Assembly (NCBI RefSeq): GCF_023343835.1
Contig: NC_064434.1
Span: 14,117,505 to 14,181,504, forward strand
Direction of reading: 5' to 3'
DNA: 64,000 bases
Origin: Lagopus muta
Lineage: Eukaryota; Chordata; Aves; Galliformes; Phasianidae
Part shown: piece after piece, positions 47,501 to 62,500 of the stretch
Numbering within the stretch: the stretch's first letter is position 1
Layout: every line of letters begins with the position of its first letter
The notes under the pieces: model-generated
What the model saw: the letters and a program-made list of their open reading frames with translations, nothing else
What the model was told of the DNA's origin: nothing
Databases searched by the model: none
Translations under genes and position numbers: made by a program

Positions 47501-50500
47501 CCACAAAGAAAACTCAATTACAACTGCTTAATATAGACTTATGTTACATATATAATAAATACAAACTTTGCCATTGCAACTCAATTTAGCCATCACATAG
47601 AAACCTGCCCACGGGGTATGTACTTTCCCTGACATGTCTTTGTCCTTCTACTCTTGGAGTAGCCCAAAGAGTGCTGGGTTTTTTCATTTGTTTGATTGAT
47701 TTTTTTTTTTTAAATATCAGCAGCATGTGTTTGATTCTTTTGAAAACCATAGCAGTAGCAGGAGCTGGGCTTCTTTTGTGTGGGGAGAGGCAGAGGAGAA
47801 GAACAGGCTTCTTCTCATCAAAGTCACTGGTTGGTGAACCACAGGTGGGGCTCAGTGGGTCGGATAGCTTAAGGAGCATAGCAGTATTTAGGTGGGCACA
47901 ACTATAGACACCTAGTAGCATTGGGGAGGGAAGGGAAGGAAAATCCTGGAGCAGCAGAGCTGAGTCATGAGTGAAAATCTGAATCAGAGAAATGAGAATT
48001 GAAGATTTGGAAAGCCTGTAAGGCAGGGGAATTGGATGAATTATAGAATTATAGGTAGCATTCTTAGAATAGAAGAAGTCGAGATAAGGGGTCTAAGGAG
48101 AAATATTTCTATTTTGGAAGAGTTGTTAGAGAAGTGCAGGGTTCTGGCTTGAGCAGTTGAGAATTAGGGTACTTGGAGCAGGAAAGAGTAGACAGGCTGT
48201 TCATCAGAATATGCTGGAGATGTAAGCTTCCAAAGGTGTAATCAGGAAGACCTTTTGATGTAACTGAGTTAAGAATACAGAGGAGCAGAGCAATATGGCA
48301 AGACTTGGTGGTAAGTGGTGGGCTTGGGAAGAAGACTGTAGGATCACTGAGGTTGGAGAGACCCTGAGCCCAGTCTGATGCTCAAAGCTTGGCCAGTCCT
48401 GAATTCAGATGAGTTTTCCCAGGGGTTTTTGTAGACTGAGGATAGAAATTCCAAAGCTTCTTTTGGCAACTGGTTCCAAAGATGAGGTGCCCTCAAGGCA
48501 TAAAAATATCCTTACATCCAGTTGGAACCTCACCCATCTCAAGATATCAGCACTGTCTCTGATTTTCTCTGATAGCTCCAAATTCTTGGTAAGCTCCCCT
48601 TAAGTATGGGAAGCTGCTATTAATTTGCCATCCACTTATACACCCTCCCCCCACTCACCACTTTTGCTTTTCCAGACTGAACAACAGTATATGTGATTAC
48701 AGAAACCTTTTTAGTTACATTATTCTGAAGTCGTTAAACTTGTTCTTTTTTCTGTTTTAGAGAGAATAATGTTTGTGACATCAATCCTGTACACTACTTA
48801 TTTGCTACAGGGACAGCTGAGGTAAATGTTTGCATTCCTTCTATGAAAAGGGCAGCAGTGTTTGTATCTCTTTTGTATTAGTTTGCGTGAGGATAAGAAG
48901 GAATCATGACAGGAACTTAAGTAATTAATTTGATCTTGTTTGCTGTATTAAGTATAGATCTGTTAAACAGGAAGACTTAGAGTGGTGTGCAGGTATAATT
49001 TCTGAAATAGCTTGCTTGCTGAGATATGTGAGATTTTGCAGATGAGAGAAAACAGTGTTATCTTGCTTGAGAATGTAACTATCAGTTGAAATTAGCAGGC
49101 CTGTGTGCCCACTTGGGAAATCTAGTATTAACCATTTGGATTCAGAGAACATTTGTTTTAAATACACATGAAATGTGTGGAGTTTGTATGCCTTTATTAG
49201 TACAACTCTTGTTGTAGGAAATTTGATTTATTACTCGCAGATAAAAAGAATTCATAATTTTATTTAAAGACTTTCACTGTATCTTATATTTATTGCATAA
49301 ACTTAAAATATATTTTCTAAACTCTTTAGGGTAAAGTGGAATGCTGGGATCCTAGAACTCGAAATCGAGTTGGGCTACTGGATTGTGCTTTAAGCAGTGT
49401 GACAGCAGATACAGAGTGAGTAAAGGCTCCCTTTGCGAAGGCCATTCTTCTGGTGGTTTTTGTTTGTTTGTCTTGAAAAGTTTTTCTAAAAACAGTTCCC
49501 ACTTGGCCTTACAGTGCCCACTGCCATCTCATTTCTAGTGTAAGGTTTCCTTAGTTATCAAGTAACTCTTCATGTGTGGTATGTCTGAATAATTTACACT
49601 ATTATTCTAGCTATTTTTAACATCATTTTTTGCATTGTTTAGAGAGAGAACATCTAACTTTAAGAATTGTGCTTTGCAGGGTGGATTGTCTGCCATCTAT
49701 TTCAGCGCTGAAATTTGATGGAGCTTTGAATATGGCTGTTGGAACATCTACTGGGCAGGTAGTCTTAACTCCTTCTATAACACTTCTTAGAAGATCCTCT
49801 TGCAGTTGTCAGTCCAGGTCTATTGTACACTGAGTGCACTTAATGCAATACACAATAGTACAAGTATTTCTAAGACTGTAAGTGACATGTATGGAGCAGT
49901 AACAGTCATTCTTAAGCTGCAAATTGATTTGTTAAACGATCCTGTTCTTCAGAGTACTGAAGGGTTGACTTAATATCATCGCAACTTCCGATCTGCATAC
50001 TATAAAATTTCAATCTTTGTGGTTTTCTTAAGACTTAAGAATCAGTTTTGTGAGGAAGTTACCTCTTTTTGAGACTCTCAGTACTGTCTCAGTGCAATAC
50101 ATATGCTCTTACCTTATTTTGATTGCAGCTAAACAAGCAGAATTATTGCTTTTCAAATAATGTGTTGGAATTTTTTTGTCCTATCCTATGAAGCATCACT
50201 TTGATTCATTTATTCGTTGTTTCCATGCTAGTTGTCAAGTAGAGTGTGAGGAAATTTTGGTCTGCCTTTAGTGATCCTTTAATGGGTTAGGAAAACTACT
50301 TTTTGGAGACAGTCATACATGTAAGAATTGTGCTTGTAATAATGCTATTATATGTGACATACAACCTTTACTGGAGATATATTTATAATCTGAGCTAAAC
50401 AAATTGGTAACGTTTTTCCCTCAAATTATTAGTATTCATACATGTGAGAAATTGAAGGTTTTTTCAGAGATTCCATTGGAGATTTTTTAGATAAAAAAAT

Positions 50501-53500
50501 GCATATTTCTGTAAGACAGCCTGTGCTCACCACTTCTCTAAAAAAATAATTGCGCTCCCTGTTGTTTTTCTGAGTGAAAGGGATACTGAATCTGAAGGTT
50601 TCTGGGAAGGAATCTGAAGATTTAAACCTTCTGAGTAAGAATTGAGAACTACTGGTGATTGGTGGATGGTTGGACTGGGTGATCCTGTGGGTCTTTTCCA
50701 ACCTTGGTGATTCTTTGATTCTATGAATAGTACAAGAATGTGAAAGTGCAGTATTAATGATTTAAAACTACTGAGAGTGCCTTGAAAACATTTCATTTTT
50801 TTCAATTTTAATTTCAATAGAAATGAAAAAAGACTTTAGAAAGATAGTAAACTCTTGAATGCAAATTTAATTTTTCCAATTAAACTAAAAGATTTTGTGG
50901 TTAAAATACATTGTCAGAGTAAAATGGGCTTACTTAATCATTTTCAGAACTTGAGAGGATTTATTTATGGAAAACAAACAAAAAAGTCTCGAGTTAAATC
51001 ATTAATGAAGACCTAGTTTGACTACCTCTTAACCTTAAAATATTGAAAAATTGATCTGTCTTTTATTCCTCAAGGTTTTATTGTATGACCTTCGGTCTAG
51101 TAACCCACTGATAGTCAAAGATCACCAGTATGGCCTGCCTATTAAGTCAATTCAGTTTCAGCATCAGTTGGATTTAATAATCTCTGCAGATTCTAGAATC
51201 ATAAAGATGTGGAACAAAGATACCGTAAGTGCTTTTCTGTTGCTGCGTTTGTATCATTCCCTTTTTTTTTCTTTTTTCTTTTTATCTATTGTGCAATTTG
51301 AGTAATAAAGTAGGAAGTTGGGTTTCTAATGTGTCGTAATTTACATAACATTTTTCCTTGTGTGGCTAAGCAACCCTGCATCTGGGAAGGTATTCAATAG
51401 CCTGTCAGGTATAAAAGTACAGTCTTGGTGTTTTTTTGTTTGTTTGTTTAATCTGTTTGTGTATGTCTGCTGATGATGCTTTTTTCAGTAGAAGGATTTG
51501 AACACAAAAAGTGGAATCTCAGCCATTGCCTTGGTGTGTGTATTTCTCTAAGTGGACCGTGAACATCCACTACAGAGAAAAATTAGTCATTCCAGTTCTC
51601 TGCTCAAAGGAGAGCTAGCTTCAAATGTAGATCAGTTAGTTTATGAAGTATTAAAATCAAGTGCTTCTTACTTTTACAGGAACTTACAGGGATTTTGAGG
51701 CAGATATTATGCCAAGATCCAAGTAACAGTGTGCATTATGGTGTATTAATGGATTATGTTGTAAGAGACAGCATCTTTATCCCTGTCTTTTGCACCTATA
51801 GGCAAAGTTGCAATCTAATTACTGTAAGACTTTCTTTTCTTACATTATGCAGTTTTTTTTCTTGTCTTTCTGTCGACGCAGCTTGTACAAAATACATTAT
51901 CCTGTAGATTGGCTCCAATTGTACTGCAACTTGATTTGGTCAAAGAGGCTATCTTTAGTCATTGTATTCCTTCTAAAAAACTTGCTCCGTTCTGTATCTA
52001 TGATTTTTTTGGCTTCGTAATGAAACATATCAAGAGCAGTTACAGTAGTTTAGAGGCACTTATTTTCTAACTATTTCAGGCAGCCATTTTTCTATTGTAT
52101 TTCTTCATGAACTTTCAACAGCCCTTTTTTTTTTTTTTCTGTGATTGCAAGCAATTTTTTTAAGCCCTTCAGTTAGTTTTTATTGCTTAAAAAGGCAAAT
52201 AATTTATTGTCTATTATTTAAAACATCTGCAATGGCCCTTCTCCATTTTTCCTAGGTATAGAGATTTTCCTCACTGACAATTTAACAGTGCAAGGTTTGT
52301 CAGGTGGCCTCTGCAGTGGGAAAAGGGAGGGTTTCTTAGCGCTGGAAGGCAAAGATAGCTTTGGACTCTTTCCTAGAGTGTGTTCCAGCTGGCTCCACCT
52401 CTCCCAGATGTTGGTTCCTGACTATCTCTGGCTGGGAACCAACTGCAGAGGCAGACTGCGGGGTGGAGAGCATATGGCTTTGATACCAGAATAGCCCCAT
52501 GCTGAGACGTGCCTTGGGGTGGGGAGCGTGAGGCTTTTGTCTGCTAAGACTGGGGTGGGGGAGGACTCTTATTAATCATCGGGGAGAGACCAGGGATGGG
52601 TGGGGTACCAGCATATAACTGGGTGGGAAAGGAAGGGCCCAGAAAGGTAGGTGGGATTGCTGCAGGGAAAGAGAAAAGAGGAATAGGATGAAAATTTGCT
52701 CTGTTCCTGTCGCTCATTTAGAACCGTGTAGGCATGTACTCTCATGCTTCGTATTCTGTGGCCCAGTTCTTAGACACACTTCTTCAACTGGCTGTCTTGT
52801 GTCTTGGCTTACAAGAGCACCTGTATTTTGTCTGGATTTTTCAGACTCTGTTCCAATTCTTTTTGAATTTTTGAAAATCTTGTTTCCTGCTTTTACCGTT
52901 TTCTTAAATAACTTCATTACTGTGCTGAACTGCATACCAGTGGATGCTTTTATTATTTTTATCTTGTGCTTAGACCTCTTTAATACTGAGTTTGTACGTT
53001 ACAAATAAAGTGCCAAGCCATATTTCATTCTAAGTAGACGTGGGCAGGCTGGAGGTACCAAACTGCACAATCAAATTCCACTCCCAATCCATCATTTCGG
53101 ATAATACACTTAGCAAAATGAGAAGGTTTAAGATTACCACGTTCAGACTTGAATGAAATGAGGCAATGTGCCAGGAACTTGTGGCCTTCATCCTCTTTTC
53201 GCTTTAAGTAAAATGAAGTGAAACTGATGTATCTTTTCAGCACAGAATTATGAACCAAGAAATAAGAAGTGCCACTGTACATTGCAGTGTCCTCAGTAAC
53301 CTGTGGGCTACGCTTAAAAGGTCTGATCAGAGACAGAATGCAATACTGAGTTTCTATGTTATGTTCAGATACTTTTCTAACATTATACTATTCTGCAAAC
53401 TCTGTGCTATCTTTACTCCATCATCCTTAGCTTCTATAATAGCTAGTAATGATCTTTAGATTTACTATATTTAACTGTACTGTTTGGAATTCTTTATAAT

Positions 53501-56500
53501 GCATTATCTTCCTTCAATTACAGGGGAAGATATTTACTTCAATGGAGCCAGAATATGATATCAATGATGTCTGTCTTTATCCAAATTCTGGTATGTTAGC
53601 TGTATTTATGTCTTATGTAATTCAAAAAGGAAAGTGTGTTAGTCCATAACGTTGCCTTTTTTTAATTTAAGTGATACAAATTAGGTCTACTTTACTTCTT
53701 ATTATGCAGCTAGGAAAAATAGTTACTTGCTAGTTAATGTCATTGTTTGCTCTGCATCTGCATTAAATCAAATTAAGGCTCTCAGCAGTTAGAATCTGCT
53801 GTGCTTTCGACTGAGTGACTGACTTCTTTTGCCTTTTCAAGTATCTTAAATATCTCATAAGAAAAAGAACTTTGTCCTTTTGTGTAAGATGAGCGTACTT
53901 TCTAGAGCTGGGAAAAAAAAAACCTCTTTCAACAAATTTACAAATTTTTACAAATGTTTACGACCATTTGATCTTTCCTGTTTTTAAGTACGGTACTCGC
54001 TGTGTCCTTCTTAAGAAAGAATACTTTTGTTTTTAAGCACAGGGGAGTCCACAGGTTTGCATGCTTTTTGTGACTTCTCAGATTTGGTGCGTCTCATAAC
54101 ATTGTGTTTCAAGGTCAAAAAAGGGCCACTTTTAACCTGTTTCCAGATCCTAATTCATGGGAGAAAAAAATATTTTACAGAATGGTGGTTGAATGTGCAC
54201 GTGTGCTTTAGATAGGCTGCAGCTTACCTTAGTTTTTCCCATAGTTGCTTAGTTCTTAACTAGTGCATGATAAATGCTTTCTCTTCAGAAGCAGCACTGG
54301 AAAAGGTGAAAGAAACATCATGGCCTGTAGGATGGCAGAGGACAAAGTTCTTGATCGGAAAATGCCTGTGTTGCAAACTGTGCTATTATCTTAATTTTAG
54401 AGAGGTAGCAGTGAACACAGAGCAACTTGGATTTTGAATCATACTAACTGCTCGACTCAAGATTGTAGATAAGGGAGTTTGAGATTTCTAACGAGTTAAA
54501 ACTTATCTTGTCTTTTCTGCCAACTTCAGTTAAGAATCTTTTTTTTTTTAAAGATGAACACTTGCATATTGAGCTCTGCTGAGACAGCAGGCATTTTTGA
54601 CTGTATGTAGCAACAACATTATAAGATCTGCAGGATCCTGCTAATACAAATGTCAGCTCACTGTCTTAACGCACAGGATTCTGCCCCTCTGAAACAGAGT
54701 GGTCTTCCAGTACAAGCAATTGGGCTGGGTTTTCCTGAGCGCTGAAGAGGATAGCAAAATTTAAGATGCCTGACACTAATTCACTGATAGAGTTTAAAGT
54801 ATGAACGTTTGAAGGAAGTACTTCCAGTCATACCAGTACTGCAGTTGTGGAAAGCCAGGAGAGGCAGTGACACGTAAATGCCAGTATGGCTGTAGCTCGG
54901 TGTTGTCATGGGGTCCCAGCACTCCCAGGGCACACCTGGACGTTTAGGAGCTGGCAAGGCACAGGAAATCCCACGACCTTTGCCCAATCTGTGCTCTTGT
55001 ACTTAATTTGAAGTGAATGCTGAGAAAATCCATACTGTAATCTAACTCTTGTCCTCTCTTATTCACTTAAAAAAGCTTTACTGTTTGCTGTCATGTGAAA
55101 CAAAACACTTTTTCCTTATTCTATCTCACTCACATGGGCAAAAACTCAGAATTTCTCTCATGAGAAACTTGCAGGTTTTGTTTCAAACTGGAAGAGAATA
55201 GTATCAGAAATGTCATGAATGAGAAATTATTGAACCTACATTTAGAAGGCTCTTCTTTCAAGAAAATTGATGCCTAGTATTTCTAGAGGTTTTACTTCTA
55301 CCTTTTCTGTTTGTAATCTTATTGTACTACTGGCAGTATTCAGGCTGTGTTTTAGACCGTGGAAGGTAGCAACAATTTCAGTCATTCCAAATTATTATTT
55401 TTTTCTTCACAAGTAGAAACTGTAGGAACTTCAGTTTTTCTAAAACTGCTTCTCCCATTTACGACTGCTTCATATTCACATTTTCATTCCTTTAAATCAG
55501 TGATACCATATAGTTGATCACTAAGGACAGTCGGTGTCCTTTCTAAGGACAGTCTTAAAAAACTACTTCCATGAAAGAGCAATTCTCATTTACTTCCCTT
55601 TCAAAGTGATCAAAGCAGACTGCTGTGTAGCTCGATTGGGTGTGGTCCTTCTTGTAAAAATTGTTTAGAACTAACAGGCTGAAATGATGAAAGTGCACAC
55701 AGACATCTTTCATGGAGTTGTTCCCTTTTTTTTTAATTTTATTTCTGTATTTCCCCCTTAGTACACGCCCTTGTACTCTTCTGAAGGCAGCTTCCCGCCT
55801 TTAATTAGTAGTGGAAGACTCTCAAAGAGGAGTCTTTCCCTTTGCTGTCATCTTTGAAGCACCTGCAGAATTAATTTCTGTCGTTTTATCTGTAGTGATT
55901 CATACTCAGGCAGTGGAGAAATGCTTTGCCTCCTGTAGTAGCAGCGAGCATGCTGATATACCAAGGGAGCACATCATCTGTGAAAAATACACCGGGAATT
56001 CTTGCTTTTTCCTTCAGTTGCCTGCAACTCCTTCCAGATTTGGTGTTAAGCCTCAGTTTGCTGACTGAGCTTTCACAAATGTCTTCCTCTGCCAGGAAAG
56101 CAAGCCCCCTTTTTTTCTGATATTAAGAGTCCAGCTGCATTGTGTGTTTTTAATAAAAGGATTAGGTAGGAAGGATTACTCCACCCATGTTAATTGTGTT
56201 CCTGTAGTTGGGTGTAAATTATATTTCTGCCCTCCAGGTGTGTGGTAACTGCCCCATTTATTCATAGTCTCAGTGGCATGTGTTACTTCAAGATCAGAAT
56301 GTTATCTAACTTGATTGCTCTTTTGTTCTTCATGCTCTGTCTTCATGTATTACATAGTGATCAGCTACGTTGGAAAGTCAGAACTGAAATAAGTATACAC
56401 CAGATGTCCTTACTAACTCCTATCTAGAGCAAACTTGGGGCTATTTCTCATTTTGAATGTATCCATATTCCTGTGACAGTTGCAAATTTTTCATGGATTT

Positions 56501-59500
56501 TACAGTAGTTTTTTTTTCTATTCAAAGTATTTGCAACCCTTATTCGCAGCATTCCTTAGGAAAATTCATTGAGATTTCAGATTTTGCTCTCCCTACCAGA
56601 CTAACACCACTTTGATTTGAAACCACAGTATCCTGTCTCTCCTGCTGACAATCTCCTGTTGATTTCCCAAGATGAAATATGAGTAAAGCAGCAGACCTTA
56701 TTATGATTTATGACTAGACTATAAATATGTGCTTGAAAATAGTAAAACAAAACCCATCCCCTCGCTTGTGTTAGTTTGTGCCCAAAGTAGATTTTAAATG
56801 TAAGGCAAACTGAATTTGTTCTGGACGGTGTCACAAGATGAACTATTTCAATTTGTTAAGAAAATTGATAGTCTGATAGCTGTTAGAACTTAGTGTTGCT
56901 TAGTGATGCCGAGCTAAGATAGAGGACAAAGGGCATGAATATATAGGAAATTACACTTGATTAATTGCACTGCTATCAGGCTTTTCTTTCCTTAGTCCTG
57001 TGTACAATCCACTTCTTGTGAATTAAATACTTCAAGTATATGTGTATTTAAAAGTAAGAGCTGTCCTCTTGTGACTGATATTTTTTTATTGTGGAAATCT
57101 CTTTTTAGGAATGCTAATGACTGCCAATGAAGCCCCCAGAATGAATATCTATTATATGCCAGTAAGTAACACAAGTTTTTACTGATACTACTCCTGTAAA
57201 TCTGTCAGTAGTTTGGTGCCATTCATGTTGTCATGTCAGAAAATGATTTCTGCAAATTCATGTCTACATTCTCTGATTTCTCATGATAAAGTGCATTTAA
57301 TCTAACCCTAATCTATTCATGTACTATGTTGAATTAATTAAAACCCACAACAAACAAACAAGCAAACAAAACAGCTTGTAATTTGTCTTTTCCTACTGAT
57401 TCCAAACCTGGCAAGTGGTGGTAGTAAATGCAGGTAGAGCTTTGATGTGGAAAAAAGAAGCCAAATGTTTTTGATAGCCGGTCAGAAGAGAATTCCTAAG
57501 TAGGGACTGTATAGCTTACTTTTGAGGTGATGGTTTTGCTCTGTTGGGAAATATTTCATAAGTGTCTTCAGTTTGTAGTACATAGTGACGTAGTCATGGC
57601 AGTAAATATTATTCTCTTCTGACAAGGCTGTGTTACTGCGTGGTTTTGTGTATGGTTGTTAGCAGTAGCTTCTGTTCAGTGCCCAGTGTGGAGCTCTTCT
57701 CTCAAAAGGCTCACCTGATAACTGGGCATTTTCCTGCAGGTTTCAGGGAGACTCAACAGCAGCTCTTTGGGTGTCTGCAAACTGCACCACATTTCTCTCT
57801 AGTTTTACTGTTGATTCTACAGTACTGTCACTAGGTGTTCTTGGCCTGGTAGGAGTTGAATACTGGGGTGTATGTATGGATGTTCCAGGCAGAAGGGCAT
57901 ACTGAGCTTAAAAATTACATACGCCCCCCCCTAAATCACTTTCTTCACATTTTGGACAAACTATTGATCTTTAGAGATCAATTTTAATTTTCTTTTATTT
58001 TTCTGCCCTTTAGAGCAGATTCATAGATTCATTAGGTTGCTTTTTCCATTGTGGAACATACACTGTATGTATACATGTTATGTATACATGTGTAACTGCA
58101 GTAGTAACTCCCCTGAATTATTCTGTATACCGCTTGCACCAGGCTGTGTTGTCAGATTTTTGCATCTGAAGAAATGTAGAATTTTATACATAAGGTTTCT
58201 GTGTGTTGTTTGTGTGAGATTGTTTCAGGGGTGGTAAATTGTCTATTTTTTGAATTCTAATCACTTAATTGTCTTATTTGTTGAATTCTAACCACTTTCT
58301 GGAGCTGTTCCATGCTTTAGGTAACAAGGGGCAGAGGGAGAAGAGGTATTTTCTGTTTTAGACCACATATTATCAGTAGGTAGAGGTTTCAGGAGTAGGT
58401 CTCCAAGCCTTTTTTCCCTATCTGCTTTTTAATTAGTGGGTTGGAGAAGGCAAACTCTCACATTTTCAGAGTCTCTTTAGTTTTTAAAACTTAAATTGAC
58501 TGGTTGCTGCATCTAAATAATTCAAATGGAAAACAAAAAAAGCACATTCTTTCTGTTGCTAAGGCTAGGGTTCAGCTTCTCACTGAAAAATTGTTCATTG
58601 AGATTTTTGTTTTGTCCTCAGGTGTGCATGATTAAACACTACCACTATAGCATGTTAGTGGTTCATATTCAGTCTTGCTACTGAGCAAAGAAAATGTTTC
58701 ATTTACCCAACAGACATTGACTGCAAACATAAATACTGCCTAATACTGTCTAGTACTTTTTCAAGATAGAGGCTGTTCCAATGAAAGTCAGCATTAAACC
58801 ATATTCCTTTTTCCGCATTCCCTGATTAAGTCCACCTGAACTTGTTTGAATCATAAATCATAACTTTTTACAGGTTTTAGGTTCACAGCGACACATGAGC
58901 ATACAAAGGGATCCAAGATTTGTTCCCAAATGATGAATCTAAAGCATAAATACAAATAAGAGGGGTTTTGTGTGTTCTTTTGGGTTTTTTTTGTGTTGTT
59001 GTTTTTTTTGTTTGTTTGTTTTTTGTTTTTTTGTATGTGCATGAGAACACTTAAAACTTGTTTTGAAGGCTACCACCCAGGCTATATTTGCTTTTTGAAT
59101 AGGATAAACTTGTCCAGTTCATGTCTTCACATCTGAAGGCTGATGAAGGTGCCTTAAGTGTTGGCATGGTTGTTTTATTCAGCAGTCTCTAGTTCACTAC
59201 AAGTGAATATTTTCAGATAGCATAAAGCATGTAATATTCATTTTAGAGAACAGAAGAGTTAAAGGTAGAATAAATCACTTCGATGTAAAGGCACAAGTTT
59301 CACATTCTGCTAACTTACTGTCTGCCTTTTCACTGGCAGGAATGAAAGGATGAAAGGACTGGCACAAATCACAAATAGCATGCTGTAATTGAAGGGTTAC
59401 TTGCCATATTTCCTAAAAATCGAGTAGGTAGCTCACAAAAGCTGCTTTTGTTGGCCGTTTTTGTTATTATTTGTTTAGTCTTTTTAAATGAAGAGAATGA

Positions 59501-62500
59501 AGAAAATATAAAACGGAGAAGTCATGTCAGCTTTAGGGCTGCAGGCCATTTGTTATTAAGAAAAACTCGATGTTAGTAATGTGTTCATGTTCTGCTTTTA
59601 TTCCTTGATCTTTGGGGCTCATTATTTGAGCTCAGCAATGCACACCTGTCCTTTGGTTTGTATGTCAGTAGGTTATTAAGGCATGTCTTCTACCTGTGCT
59701 TGGAACACTGAGTAATCTCCTTTGTACAGACAAAGATGAGTTTGGCTCTTTGCATCTTTGAAGCAAAGCTTGAGAGACCAAGTGATTTTCTGTTTTACCT
59801 GATCTTCTTTCATAGGAAAATTTTCTGCCTTTTCATAACAGCTAAGATTCAATATTTTGGTTTTTTGTTTATTTGTTTTCATAGAATAGCTTAATTTTCT
59901 GTTTGCTTTGAGATAGTCATGAATAGAACTTAAGATGCATCCTCTCTTTTTTGAGATGATGACAAGAACAAAATTTTAATTCTTCAGTGTCACAACAGAA
60001 TAAACGCCTGAGGGAGAAACTACTGCTATGGAGGACAGTTGTGTTTCGGAGCTCTTGGAAGTACTTATTCTTTGTTTGCCCCAGCCCTCATTGCCCTGTA
60101 GTGCTTGTAATTATTACTCCTTTTTGAGGGTTGGATTTTTTTTGGAGTTCTTTATTGGAGTAACTACAAGGGAGTACTGTAGATATTTAAAATCTTGAAT
60201 TTTATGGTGCTGGGCTCTAGTTTACAAAATATGAAAAAAATCACAGAATCATAGAATCACAAGGTTGGAAAGGACCTACAAGATCATCTAGTCCAACCGT
60301 CCTCCCACTACCACTGCTACCACAAGCACTAAACCATCTCTCGCAGCTCCTCATCCAGGCACCTCTTGAACACTGCCAGGAATGGCGACTCCACCACCTC
60401 CCTGGGCAGCCATTCCAGTGCCTGACCACTCTCTGAGAGAAAAAGTTCTTCCTCATGTCCAACCTAAACCTCCTCTGGTACAACTTGCAGCCATTTCCCC
60501 GCGTTCTGTTTGTTGCCTGGAAGAAGAGGCCAAACCCCTCTTCACCACAGCCTCCCTTCAGGAAGTTGTAGAGTGCAATGCGGTCTCCCCTGAGCCTCCT
60601 CTTCTCCAGACTGAACATTCCCAGCTCCCTCAGCTGCTCCTCATAAGCCCTGTGCTCCAGACCCCTCACCAGTTTTGTTGCCTGTCTCTGGACACGTTCC
60701 AGGACCTCAACATCTCTCCTGTAGTGAGGGGCCCAAAACTGAACACAGCACTCGAGGTGCGGCCTCACCAGTGCTGAGTACAGGGGATGATCACCTCCCT
60801 GCTCCTGCTGGCCACACCATTTCTAATGCAGGCCAGGATGCCGTTGGCCCTCTTGGCCACCTGGGCACACTGTCAGCTCATGTTCAGCTGAGCATCAACC
60901 AACACCTCCAGGTCCTTCTCTTCTCCACACTCATCCAGCCACTCATCCCCAAGCCTATAATGCTGCATGGGGTTGTTGTGGCCAAAATGCATGACCCAAC
61001 ACTTGACCTTGTTGAACCTCATTGCATTCATCTCAACCCAGTGATCCAGCTTATCTGGATCCCTCTGAAGGGCCTCCCTGCCCTCAGGCAGATCAACACC
61101 ACCTCCCAGCTTGGTGTCATCTGCAAACTTATTGAGTGTGCACTCAATCCCCTCATCTAGGTCATCAATAAAGATATTAAACAGGATGGGCCCCAGTACC
61201 GAGCCCTGGGGGACAGCACTTGTAATGGGTTGCCAGCTGGACTCCATTCACCACTACCTGCTGGGCACGGCCCTGTGGCCAGTTCTTCACTGAGAGAAGA
61301 GTATACCTGTCCAGGACACAGGCAGCCAGTTTCCCCAGAAGAATACTGTGAGAGACCATGTCAGAGGCTTTGCTGAAGTCTAGGTAGGCTACATCAGCAG
61401 CCTTTCCCTCATCTACCAGTCTGGTCACCCAGTCATAGAAGGAGATGAGGTTGGTCAAGCATGACCTGCCTTTCATCAACCTGTGCTGGCTGGGCCTAAT
61501 CTCCCCACACACACCATGTGATCTCACCCAAGATGATTTGCTCCATAACTTTCCCTGGTACCAAGGTCAGGCTGACAGGCCTGTTGTTCCCTGGATCCTG
61601 CTTACGGCCCTTCTTGTAGCTGGGAGTCTCATCAGCAAGCCTCCAATCCTCTGGGACCTCTCCAGATAACCAGGAATGCTGGTAGATGGCCAAGAGTGGC
61701 TCATCAGTCACCCCCGCCAGCTCCCTGAGCACCCATCATTCCCACCAGTCATTTCAGAAGAGTTGTGCAGAGGTCTTGCAGCACAGGGGCATGTCTCCAT
61801 GGATGAATGCAGAAAGACCCAGAATCCTCTGTCCTTGATTGGAGCTGGCCAGACAGCATACGACTGTGCCCAGCCTAATATGCCCAGCCTCTCAGCAGGT
61901 TTTATTGGTGTGGGCACAGTGCTATGTGAACATAGCTGTATGACTTCTGAACTGGAGCTGGTTTGTGTGTCTGGCTAGCCTGGAATACGGTCTGACTGAG
62001 CTCATGTCTGAATGAATTATCTGTCTACATATGCCCGTTCTCTCCATTGTTAATGCCAAAGCTCAATTTCCACTGCAAAAAAATGACTTGTCTCTTGAAC
62101 TTCAGGGTTATGAAGGAGTTGACAACAGCTATCATAATATTGTCTGTAAGTGAAATGACATGCTTCAGCTTTTACTGCAGGATTTTCAGCATGATAGGTA
62201 TGATATTTGAGACTTGGAATGTCTGAGAGAACTGTATTTTCCTTAAAAAAAAAAAAAAATCAGAGCAATTGTTTCTTTTGTCTGCAAACTGTTAGTAAAG
62301 GCAGGGAGCGATTTGGGTTTACTAGAAAGGACAGATTTGGTTTTAAATGGAGGGAAGATGCCCTGTGCAGGTACGTGGTGCAGGAAGTGAGTTAAATCCC
62401 AGCTGAATCTGACCGTTAAAATGAAACGTTTGTTTTATATAGGTAACATCTTGAGCACCTTTGCTTAGAGACTTTGTTTTTGTTTTATTTTGTTGGGCTT

